From contig JACDDF010000152.1 in the NCBI GenBank assembly GCA_013817135.1, positions 1 through 6,196 on the forward strand: DNA of 6,196 bases, read 5' to 3'. The DNA is from Nitrospirales bacterium (lineage in GTDB: Bacteria > Nitrospirota > Nitrospiria > Nitrospirales > UBA8639). The position numbers were made by a program, and so were the translations under genes. The notes below the pieces were generated by a model, which saw only the letters and a program-made list of their open reading frames with translations, searched no databases and had not been told where the DNA came from. This document shows, piece after piece, positions 1 through 6,027 of the stretch (positions within the stretch are counted from its first letter, which is position 1; each line of letters opens with the position of its first letter).

Positions 1-81
1 AGGTGCAGATGACGGCATGGTGTTAACTCGCTCGCACCATCCACAGTCTCCTCGGTTGTTATTAAGTGAAGCAATCTGAGG

Positions 82-109
82 TTGAAGGGATAGAGCTGGA
101 ATGTTTAAT
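82..109 (+). promoter_or_regulatory. weak sigma-70-like promoter candidate
   Basis: TTGAAG (82-87) and TTTAAT (104-109) are spaced by 16 nt. They match the sigma-70 consensus at 4 of 6 and 5 of 6 positions. It would drive the STAS gene. It overlaps the sigma-28-like candidate at 106-132, so at most one of the two need be real. Such matches are common by chance in sequence of this composition. Confidence 0.2.
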
Positions 110-132
110 TCTTTGTGAATCCTCACCGATAA
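106..132 (+). promoter_or_regulatory. candidate sigma-28 (FliA-type) promoter upstream of the STAS gene
   Basis: TAATTCTT (106-113), an 11-nt spacer and ACCGATAA (125-132) match the enterobacterial flagellar sigma-28 consensus TAAAGTTT-N11-GCCGATAA at 5 of 8 and 7 of 8 positions with exactly the canonical spacing. Transcription would begin near 139, giving a leader of about 55 nt before the ATG at 195. The match is seen directly. That this organism has a FliA-type factor using this consensus is inferred from the nearby cheY. Confidence 0.35.
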
Positions 133-184
133 GATGAGTTGGATGATCACAGGATAGTCAGGGAGGTTTCCTGGCATATACCAT

Positions 185-190
185 GGAGGA
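185..190 (+). promoter_or_regulatory. ribosome binding site that decides the STAS start
   Basis: GGAGGA lies 4 nt before the ATG at 195 (5 nt from the GGAGG core). The longer open frame begins at an ATG at 183, but that codon overlaps the Shine-Dalgarno sequence itself and has only a distant GGGAGG (161-166), 16 nt upstream. The 195 start is therefore preferred. Confidence 0.75.
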
Positions 191-194
191 ATTT

Positions 195-542
195 ATGAAT
201 GTCACCCAAGAAAAGAGTGAAAAAGCCGTGGTCCTGCATCTGGCGGGACGGTTTGACTTTGGCGCGAGAAAAATTTTTAAAGACAGTTTGGATGGGGCAA
301 TGAAAGAGGAGTTGCCGATTGTCTTAGATTTTGGACAGGTGTCGTTTCTGGACAGTTCCGCCTTGGGTATTTTGGTGATTGCTCATCAAACTCTCAAAAG
401 TAAAAAAATTCTCTTTAGCCTGGTGAACCCGCAGCCGTATGTTCGTCAGGTATTGGATTTAGCCAATGTCGCCAAAATGATTCCCATTTATCAGACAATT
501 GGTGAGGTTCCTCAAATGGCGGTTGTGTCATCAGGGGCGTAA
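195..542 (+). CDS. STAS-domain protein, anti-sigma-factor antagonist type (SpoIIAA/RsbV-like)
   Basis: A 115-residue single-domain cytoplasmic protein, the usual size of SpoIIAA/RsbV-type antagonists. The fold pattern is visible: N-terminal strands ending in the LAGRFD turn (16-21), the strand IVLDF (42-46), then the signature FLDSSALGILV (51-61). In the family the serine after the Asp (here Ser54) is phosphorylated by a partner anti-sigma kinase, and dephosphorylated antagonist binds that kinase to release a sigma factor. The motif has DSSA in place of the commonest DSSG, a frequent variant. No kinase (RsbW/SpoIIAB-like) or PP2C phosphatase (RsbU/SpoIIE-like) is in the window, so the partner is unknown. 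STAS proteins also occur in chemosensory and c-di-GMP pathways, which fits the neighbours. The gene appears monocistronic, followed by a 301-bp gap, with candidate promoters at 82-132. The start at 195 is chosen on the GGAGGA site. The family call is firm; the specific role is not. Confidence 0.9.
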   Translation: MNVTQEKSEKAVVLHLAGRFDFGARKIFKDSLDGAMKEELPIVLDFGQVSFLDSSALGILVIAHQTLKSKKILFSLVNPQPYVRQVLDLANVAKMIPIYQTIGEVPQMAVVSSGA

Positions 543-843
543 TCGTCATATTCCTTTTCCCCCAGGCCTCGGTTCTCCCTCACCAATGGAAATCTGAATT
601 AAATGTGAAACGCAAGGGATGAGGGGTAAGGGTAAGGCGTGATACGAAAGCGAACCTTTTTCCAAAATCCCCGCCGGAGGTTAGCGGGGATCAACCCGAA
701 AAGGCGAAGATGGATTCCCCATAAAAAATCTCGGAAATGGCAGCGGAAGACGTAGGCGTGAGGCGGGCAGATCTGTTTATGCTCCTGAATCTTCATGAAT
801 CTAGATTTCTATCAATAGCCGTTCTTGCGGAGCGTACTCATCT
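543..843. other. 301-bp region without a convincing gene
   Basis: It separates the STAS gene from the HD-GYP gene. It contains a G-rich stretch (616-637) with a tandem GGGTAA pair (624-635), an 8-bp GC-rich hairpin (667-691), a palindrome AATCTAGATT near 799-808, and an antisense frame (796 down to 599, 65 codons) with no Shine-Dalgarno sequence. No clear terminator for the STAS gene is seen. The promoter of the HD-GYP/kinase operon is expected at the right end, but I find no good -35/-10 pair. The region may be a remnant or a dispersed intergenic repeat; I cannot tell without genome comparison. Confidence 0.5.
667..691. repeat. perfect 8-bp inverted repeat (GC-rich hairpin)
   Basis: ATCCCCGC (667-674) and GCGGGGAT (684-691) are exact reverse complements around a 9-nt loop. 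Read on the minus strand, the stem ends in TTTT followed by GG, so it weakly resembles a minus-strand intrinsic terminator. On the plus strand no T tract follows. There is no credible minus-strand gene for it to terminate, so it may instead be part of a dispersed repeat. Confidence 0.5.
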
Positions 844-2112
844 ATGACGACCCGAAAGCGTCTTGCCTGTTCACAGATATGTGCAGGCATGTATTTGGTT
901 CGAATCCTCGATTCCTGGTGGAAGTCCCCGTTTTTTCGTCACCGCCGGCTTCTTTCTTCCCACGATGTGCGGAAATTGCTCCAGTCCGGCATTCAGGAAG
1001 TCGAAATTGATACTGCCAAGGGGCTCGATGTGTCGCCCGATGCAGAGCCTCTTCCCGTTAAGGATACCCAGGAGTGTCATCTGGAGGCAGAGGCGCCTCC
1101 CGATCAGGATGATTCTTCCGGACAAGAGCCCACGTCATCCTCCCCAGGGGGAAAAATACGACTGGAAGATGAACACCAAGAACAGTTAATCCGGTTGCGT
1201 GGGGATACGATTGCGGCCTTAAAAGACATGTTCGAAGGCGTCAAAACCGGCCAGGTGATTCCTCATGCCGACATGCAGGAGACGGCCAAGGCATTAGTTG
1301 AAAAGGCGTTAACTCACCCTACTGTGGTCGCCGAGATCATTCTCATTGAGCATCTTGAGCAGTTCGATCCCACTCTTTACTCGCATGTCGTTGATACCGC
1401 CTTGTTGTCGATTCTGGTTGGCCTCCAACTCAAGTGGAATGTGAAACAACTTGAAGAGATCGCCGTCGCGGCATTGTTACATGATGTCGGCTATATGCGG
1501 CTTCCTCTCAACCTCGTCCAGGCACGGTGGGGAAGCATTGGGATTGATTATTCGTTGTTGCAGCAACATGTCGATATGGGAGTAGCGCTGATTAATAAAA
1601 AATCGCAATTTTCGCCGGAAATCGTTCATATTGTGCAGGAGCATCATGCTTATCTAGATGGATCAGGGTATTCCACGGTTTTAGGGGGAAAACCGGTTAC
1701 CGATTCTGGGACCTTATTGGGGCTCACTGATTATGTTGATGAGTTGCTCTCTGTGGGAAATGCCTCCGGGTCATTTCCTGTGGCTTTAGCGATTCGGCGA
1801 GTTTTCCAAGAAGCACAAAAGGGGAAGTTCCCGACACGATTTGTCGAAGCCATGATTCGTGTGTTGGGGGTGTATCCGGTGGGCACAGTTGTTCAACTTT
1901 CCACTGGTGAGGATGCCGTAGTGGTGAAACAGCATCCTGAGATGAGTGTGAGACCACAGGTTAAAATTATCAGGACCTGCACTGGCGAAATTCTCAAGGA
2001 ACCCGAGTTGAGAAATTTAGCGACTCATTCAGAATTAAAGTATGAAGTGAGGATTACGAAAGTGCTTGATTCTGCAGATCCTTCTATAAATCTCCGGGAA
2101 ATTTTCTCCTAG
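844..2112 (+). CDS. HD-GYP-family protein with DUF3391 N-terminal domain, altered signature
   Basis: A 422-residue cytoplasmic protein. Residues about 12-65 match the DUF3391 domain (GMYLVRILDSWWKSPF at 15-30, then VEIDTAKG) that precedes many HD-GYP domains. A polar, Pro/Ser/Asp/Glu-rich linker follows (about 66-115), then the HD-GYP domain (about 140-310). Standard HD-GYP proteins hydrolyse cyclic di-GMP. The metal-ligand pattern is kept: His181, His213-Asp214, His242, His267-His268 and Asp296. Several signature residues differ: HDVGY instead of HDxGK (Lys to Tyr217), HHA instead of HHE (Ala269), and GYS instead of GYP (Ser277). Activity may be weak, altered or absent. The C-terminal part (about 330-422, with GVYPVGTVVQLSTGE) is the usual tail of this subfamily. 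The ATG at 844 is chosen because DUF3391 begins about 12 residues in; GCGGAG at 827-832 is a passable ribosome site, somewhat far (11 nt). It lies 3 nt upstream of the hybrid kinase and is probably co-translated, suggesting a shared c-di-GMP or phosphorelay pathway. Family assignment is strong; catalytic competence is open. Confidence 0.9.
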   Translation: MTTRKRLACSQICAGMYLVRILDSWWKSPFFRHRRLLSSHDVRKLLQSGIQEVEIDTAKGLDVSPDAEPLPVKDTQECHLEAEAPPDQDDSSGQEPTSSSPGGKIRLEDEHQEQLIRLRGDTIAALKDMFEGVKTGQVIPHADMQETAKALVEKALTHPTVVAEIILIEHLEQFDPTLYSHVVDTALLSILVGLQLKWNVKQLEEIAVAALLHDVGYMRLPLNLVQARWGSIGIDYSLLQQHVDMGVALINKKSQFSPEIVHIVQEHHAYLDGSGYSTVLGGKPVTDSGTLLGLTDYVDELLSVGNASGSFPVALAIRRVFQEAQKGKFPTRFVEAMIRVLGVYPVGTVVQLSTGEDAVVVKQHPEMSVRPQVKIIRTCTGEILKEPELRNLATHSELKYEVRITKVLDSADPSINLREIFS

Positions 2113-2115
2113 CTC

Positions 2116-5100
2116 ATGTGGGCCAATCCTCTCTTGTTTCAGACTCTTTGGGATGGACTGATGGTCGGAGTATGTCTTGTTGATCGGAAGGGACAACTCA
2201 CCCATATGAATTTGGCCGGCTCGCGCTTGTTAGGATGGGGAGCCGCTTGTCCGACGAATGTTTCGTGTCATGACCTCTTGGAATGTCTGGTCCCCTGTGA
2301 GAAAAACCGCACGGAAATCTGCCCTTTTTCAGGAATACTACTAGAAAAAACGATGCTGTGGGTTCCACGGACTCGTTTGCGAAGTCGGCAGGGGACATTT
2401 TGTTGGGTGGAATTGAAAGGCCTTGTTGTGGATGACGTGGAGGCTTCCGGATTTCTCTTGATGTTTCGAGATCTTAGTTCAGAAATGAAATTGACCGAAG
2501 AAACCCGCCGATTAGCGTCCATTCCAAAGGAAAATCCATTCCCCGTGATTGAAGTCGATGCGGCGGGACAACTTCTATATGCCAATCCCTCCATGGTTCG
2601 CCTAATGGAGGAAGCCCAAATCGGTCAGGACGGTTTTTCCACGGCTTTGCCGGATCGGTTTTTGGAGTTGGCTAGGCGTTGTTTGTCACAAAGACATCTA
2701 GAGATGCATTACGAAGTGAGCGTTGGGGAGAGACAGTATTCCTGGACGTTTTGCCCCCATGCGGATTTGGGATTACTTCGAGGCTATGGCATGGATATCA
2801 CCGAACCAAAGCGAGCCGCACAAGAATTATCGGCCTTTGCGGATACCTTGGAAGCGAAAAATCATGAACTGGATCACGCATTAATTAAGGCTGAATCTGC
2901 TACTCGAGCCAAGGCAGCGTTCCTGGCTGTGATGAGCCATGAAATCCGGACCCCCTTAAACGGTGTTATTGGTATGGCGGAGCTATTGCTTAATTCGTCT
3001 CTGAACCGGGAGCAACAGGAATGTGCCAACATTATCCGTATGTCCGGCGAGGGGTTGCTTACCATCATCAATGATATTTTGGACTTTTCAAAGCTTGAGT
3101 CTGGTCAATTGGTATTGGAGAGCATTGGGTACAATTTGACATCTTTAATGGAAGAGGTCGTCGATCTGTTTTCAGAGCGGGCCCATCGAAAGGGCCTGGA
3201 TTTGGCAGCCTTTGTTGACCGGGATGTGCCCTCGGAGCTGTTGGGCGATCCTCACCGTTTGCGACAAATTCTTTGTAATTATCTTTCAAATGCGCTGAAA
3301 TTCACCATGGAGGGATCGGTTTTACTGCGAGGTTCGCTAATTCATTCAGCAAGTCCTGAGGGTGGTGGGTATCTGGATGGCCTTAATGATCTTTCCGGTG
3401 ATCGGGACCAAGAGACTCATTTGTGGATTCGATTGTCAGCCCAAGACACTGGTCTTGGTATGTCAGAGGAGGTTCAGCAAAAAATTTTCCAGGTGTTTAC
3501 CCAGGCGGATAGTTCCATGAGTCGGAAATTTGGGGGATCCGGTTTGGGATTAGCGATATGCAAGCAGTTAGCAGAGTTGATGCACGGGACCGTCGGGGTG
3601 AGGAGTCAACCAAATCAGGGGTCGACATTTTGGTGTGACATTCCCTGTCGGGCATCACGGACTATGCATTCGCCACGCACGGACGCCAGATCAGTCGCTG
3701 GCAAAGAGGTTTGGGTGATCGGTCCCCAGCAATCGTCAGGGTGGGTGATGGGGCAACTTCTTCAAGAAGTGCGTGTCAAGGTTCTGCAAGTGAAAAGCAT
3801 TCAACAGGCGAATATCTTGTTTGAAAGTGTCCACGAATCGGACCGGCAGGTCGCAAGGGTTATCCTGAGTGATCGTCTGGAGAAAGCGGCTGTTCGGGAA
3901 TGGTTGGAACGAATTCGATCTTCTTCGCGGTTTGATGACGTCAAAGTTTTGGGTCTAAAGCCATTTTGGTATCGCAAGGATGATGAAGAAAAAAGCTTGA
4001 ATTTTGATGGGATGATCACGCTTCCCTTACACCGGAAGCAATTTTTTCAATGCATATTAGGCAAAATGGACCATCCGGGACCGTCAGATTTACCAAGGGC
4101 AGCGGAGCGGCATCCCGGTGAGATAGTGCAGCGTACTATTGAGGCTCTAGAACCACCCCTCTTCAAAAAACAGGCGGGACCTTCGGTACTGATTGTGGAG
4201 GATAATCCCGTGAATCAACGGGTCGCAGCGGGCATGTTAGGAAAACTCGGATGTCAAGTGACGATCGTGGACACGGGAAGCCAAGCTTTGACATTGTTGA
4301 AAGATACAGATGTGGATTGCATTGTCATGGACTGGGAGCTTCCCGACATGGATGGGTTGGCCATCACTCAACGTATTCGGGAATTGGAACATGGCGGAGC
4401 GTTTGTCCATTCATCTGCCTATTGGCATCGCCATCATGGTTTGGCCGCTCCTCCGGTTCCCCATATTCCGATTGTCGGGATGACAGCCCATGTGCTTTCT
4501 GAGCATGGGCAACAATGCCTGGAGAACGGCATGGATGATTGTCTTTTTAAGCCGGTTTATTTACGAGACTTTGAACGAATACTCCGGCAATGGGTGGGTT
4601 TTGTTCCCGGAGGTGTCATAGACCCGTCCTCATTCAAGGCAGATGACAAGGCTGATTGGACGGGGACTCATTCGGTTGCCACTAGAGACTCAGAACGGGA
4701 ACACCATGAGGGAACTCCCTCCAAGTTCCCTGCGGACAGTGAGCTCTATGACGTCTCTGCCGCGTTGCACGCCCTGGAAGGAGATGAGGGTTTGCTGTAT
4801 TCCTTGTTTCACATTTTTAAGGGCACAACCCCGGATTTAATCAAAGGGATGCATCAAGCTATTCACATGCAGAATCGTCCAGAGCTCAAAAGACTGGCTC
4901 ATCAGTTGAAAGGTGCCCTGAGTGCAGTGCATGCCATGCATGAAGGGAGGGAAGCTGAACAACTTGAATGCAGGGCTGTCTCGGCAACATTTTCGCATCT
5001 TCATGCAGCAGTGATCGAATTAGAGCAGGGGGTCAAACAGTTGATCTGTGTATTTGAACGCCTAAGTCTTCTGCAAGGAGAAACTGAGGGGCGGCCTTCT

Positions 5101-5151
5101 CCTGCCATCTCTTTCACAAATGAGGGTATACGGAATGACCATGCTTCGTAA
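2116..5151 (+). CDS. hybrid sensor histidine kinase: PAS-PAS-HisKA-HATPase-pseudoreceiver-REC-HPt
   Basis: A 1011-residue kinase of BarA/tripartite layout, without predicted membrane segments, so probably cytoplasmic. Domains in order: PAS1 (about 6-125) with a cysteine cluster; PAS2 (about 140-230, ending in GMDITEPK); a coiled-coil linker (about 232-265); HisKA with SHEIRTPLNG, phospho-acceptor His275; HATPase (about 376-510) with N box near 384-396, G1 DTGLG (444-448), F box FQVF (458-461) and G2 GGSGLGLA (473-480); a degenerate receiver (about 530-651); a full receiver (about 690-825) with Glu695/Asp696, acceptor Asp739, Thr790 and Lys812; and an HPt domain (about 875-980) with AHQLKG, acceptor His929. 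The expected phosphate path is His275 to Asp739 to His929 to an external receiver not encoded in this operon. The pseudoreceiver lacks the acidic pocket (VWVIGP at 532-537) and the conserved Lys (TLP where TKP is usual). The receiver carries a His-rich insertion around 759-783. The start codon at 2116 lies 3 nt after the upstream stop with no clear Shine-Dalgarno sequence, so translation is probably coupled. A later ATG at 2161 would cut into PAS1 and is disfavoured. The signal is unknown. Confidence 0.95.
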   Translation: MWANPLLFQTLWDGLMVGVCLVDRKGQLTHMNLAGSRLLGWGAACPTNVSCHDLLECLVPCEKNRTEICPFSGILLEKTMLWVPRTRLRSRQGTFCWVELKGLVVDDVEASGFLLMFRDLSSEMKLTEETRRLASIPKENPFPVIEVDAAGQLLYANPSMVRLMEEAQIGQDGFSTALPDRFLELARRCLSQRHLEMHYEVSVGERQYSWTFCPHADLGLLRGYGMDITEPKRAAQELSAFADTLEAKNHELDHALIKAESATRAKAAFLAVMSHEIRTPLNGVIGMAELLLNSSLNREQQECANIIRMSGEGLLTIINDILDFSKLESGQLVLESIGYNLTSLMEEVVDLFSERAHRKGLDLAAFVDRDVPSELLGDPHRLRQILCNYLSNALKFTMEGSVLLRGSLIHSASPEGGGYLDGLNDLSGDRDQETHLWIRLSAQDTGLGMSEEVQQKIFQVFTQADSSMSRKFGGSGLGLAICKQLAELMHGTVGVRSQPNQGSTFWCDIPCRASRTMHSPRTDARSVAGKEVWVIGPQQSSGWVMGQLLQEVRVKVLQVKSIQQANILFESVHESDRQVARVILSDRLEKAAVREWLERIRSSSRFDDVKVLGLKPFWYRKDDEEKSLNFDGMITLPLHRKQFFQCILGKMDHPGPSDLPRAAERHPGEIVQRTIEALEPPLFKKQAGPSVLIVEDNPVNQRVAAGMLGKLGCQVTIVDTGSQALTLLKDTDVDCIVMDWELPDMDGLAITQRIRELEHGGAFVHSSAYWHRHHGLAAPPVPHIPIVGMTAHVLSEHGQQCLENGMDDCLFKPVYLRDFERILRQWVGFVPGGVIDPSSFKADDKADWTGTHSVATRDSEREHHEGTPSKFPADSELYDVSAALHALEGDEGLLYSLFHIFKGTTPDLIKGMHQAIHMQNRPELKRLAHQLKGALSAVHAMHEGREAEQLECRAVSATFSHLHAAVIELEQGVKQLICVFERLSLLQGETEGRPSPAISFTNEGIRNDHAS

Positions 5152-5204
5152 GTCGGGATCAGTTGGTGCGGAGAGCACAATTTCCCACTATCTAAGAAGA
5201 AGTC

Positions 5205-5232
5205 TCAAGTTTTCACATGATTAGTCCGATAC
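5205..5232 (+). promoter_or_regulatory. candidate sigma-28 (FliA-type) promoter upstream of the helix-turn-helix gene
   Basis: TCAAGTTT (5205-5212) matches the sigma-28 -35 consensus TAAAGTTT at 7 of 8 positions. TCCGATAC (5225-5232) matches GCCGATAA at 6 of 8. The spacer is 12 nt, one more than the canonical 11. Transcription would begin near 5239, about 33 nt before the ATG at 5272. The match is visible; function is inferred and chance is possible. Confidence 0.3.
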
Positions 5233-5271
5233 CACAAACATTACTGACCAAACTCTAATGAGGGTGCCACA

Positions 5272-5499
5272 ATGAAAGATTTGCTGACCTTAAGTGAAGT
5301 ATCGACGTTTTTGAAAGTCCCAAAATCAACAATCTACAAGCTTGCAAGGGAACGTCGACTCCCAGGGCATAAAGTTGGGAAACACTGGCGCTTTGTTCGG
5401 GAAGAAATTGAAGCCTGGGTGCAAAATGCTGGAGGAGATTCGGTGATGGTTGGTGCTGGGCCACAACAGACAGCTCGGGACAGGTTTAGTTTGAATTAA
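5272..5499 (+). CDS. excisionase-family (HTH_17 type) small DNA-binding protein
   Basis: A 75-residue protein whose first 50 residues are a typical winged helix-turn-helix of the excisionase/MerR-like family: LTLSEVSTFLKVPKSTIYKL (5-24) forms the helix-turn-helix, RRLPGHKVGKHWRF (28-41) the wing, and REEIEAWV (43-50) the closing helix. Such proteins bind DNA as small regulators or, in phages and integrative elements, as recombination directionality factors. No integrase, attachment site or other mobile-element gene is visible, so a chromosomal regulator is more likely. The tail (51-75) is Gly/Gln-rich, looks disordered and is not part of the fold. GAGGGTG (5260-5266) gives a well-spaced ribosome site for the ATG at 5272. 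It is separated from the kinase by 120 bp without a convincing terminator, so read-through from the operon is possible alongside its own promoter candidate. Targets are unknown; the hexamer cluster at 5620-5647 is a conceivable one. Confidence 0.85.
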   Translation: MKDLLTLSEVSTFLKVPKSTIYKLARERRLPGHKVGKHWRFVREEIEAWVQNAGGDSVMVGAGPQQTARDRFSLN

Positions 5500-5619
5500 C
5501 TTCTGCTGGTGGCCCTTGACTTTCTTCCTGGATGATAGGCCGAGAGCCACATGAATTACCTGCTCATATTCTGAGGGCAAGATGCCCCGGAATGAGCAAG
5601 GAAGCGTGCTCCTGGTCTT

Positions 5620-5647
5620 TGAACGTGGTCAGCAGCGTTCACGTTCA
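5620..5647. repeat. 8-bp inverted repeat with a third copy of the TGAACG hexamer
   Basis: TGAACGTG (5620-5627) and CACGTTCA (5640-5647) are exact reverse complements separated by 12 nt. The core hexamer CGTTCA occurs twice in tandem (5636-5641 and 5642-5647), with its inverted copy TGAACG at 5620-5625. Three copies of one hexamer in 28 bp resemble an operator for a dimeric regulator. As RNA it could also form a hairpin. No T tract follows, so it is not an intrinsic terminator. Confidence 0.4.
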
Positions 5648-6020
5648 GGACTTTCCCACCGCTCGAGATAGAGTTTCCTATTCTCTCCTAACCTTGTCTG
5701 TCCAAAACAATTCATTTCTGAGTCATCGGATGTTGGTGATTTTCTTAAGACCTGGGGAAATTGACTTCAATCAAGGTGCAGGTCGTGAACACCCGAGAAA
5801 ATCATTATCCTTGTCTACGGCAAGGGCTGGGTACCAATATTGACGCATGAAATAACGGAAGCCGAGATGTGGAATTTTATAAGTACGGCTAAAGAAACAA
5901 GAGAAGAAAACCGAATTTCGAATATGCCAGGTAAGTCCACGATAATAAGAATGTCAACGAATCCAAGATGATTATTTAATGGGAATACCCACATTGCCTG
6001 GGATTTCATGGCCCAAGGCG

Positions 6021-6027
6021 TAAGGAG
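6021..6027 (+). promoter_or_regulatory. strong ribosome binding site of cheY
   Basis: TAAGGAG is 6 nt before the ATG at 6034, the best Shine-Dalgarno sequence in the window. It favours this start over the in-frame ATG five codons later (6049), and suggests high expression, as expected of a chemotaxis response regulator. Confidence 0.8.

Noticed and set aside
17..40. Inverted repeat ATGGTG/CACCAT with a 12-nt loop.
   Set aside because: Only 6 bp, no T tract, and readily expected by chance.
2..79. Open plus-strand frame from the left edge to a TGA at 77-79, possibly the end of an upstream gene.
   Set aside because: Only 25 codons are visible, none recognisable, so it cannot be told from chance.
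1..177. Minus-strand frame open from an ATG at 177 to the left edge.
   Set aside because: No Shine-Dalgarno sequence precedes it, the peptide matches nothing I know, and it runs through the candidate promoters of the STAS gene.
5164..5185. Small hairpin GTGC/GCAC followed by a short T run, as a terminator of the kinase gene.
   Set aside because: A 4-bp stem with a three-base T run is too weak to call.
5516..5538. TTGACT with TGATAG as a sigma-70 promoter.
   Set aside because: The spacer is only 11 nt, too short for a functional sigma-70 promoter.
5532..5843. 103-codon plus-strand frame after the helix-turn-helix gene.
   Set aside because: No ribosome site, a composition unlike a folded protein, and no recognisable family.
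5919..5945. CACGATAA upstream of cheY as a sigma-28 -10 element.
   Set aside because: Only 6 of 8 matches and the -35 position has 3 to 4 of 8, so it is at chance level.
5815..6009. 64-codon minus-strand hydrophobic frame.
   Set aside because: No ribosome site; the hydrophobic bias is what the complement of a charged plus-strand frame gives.
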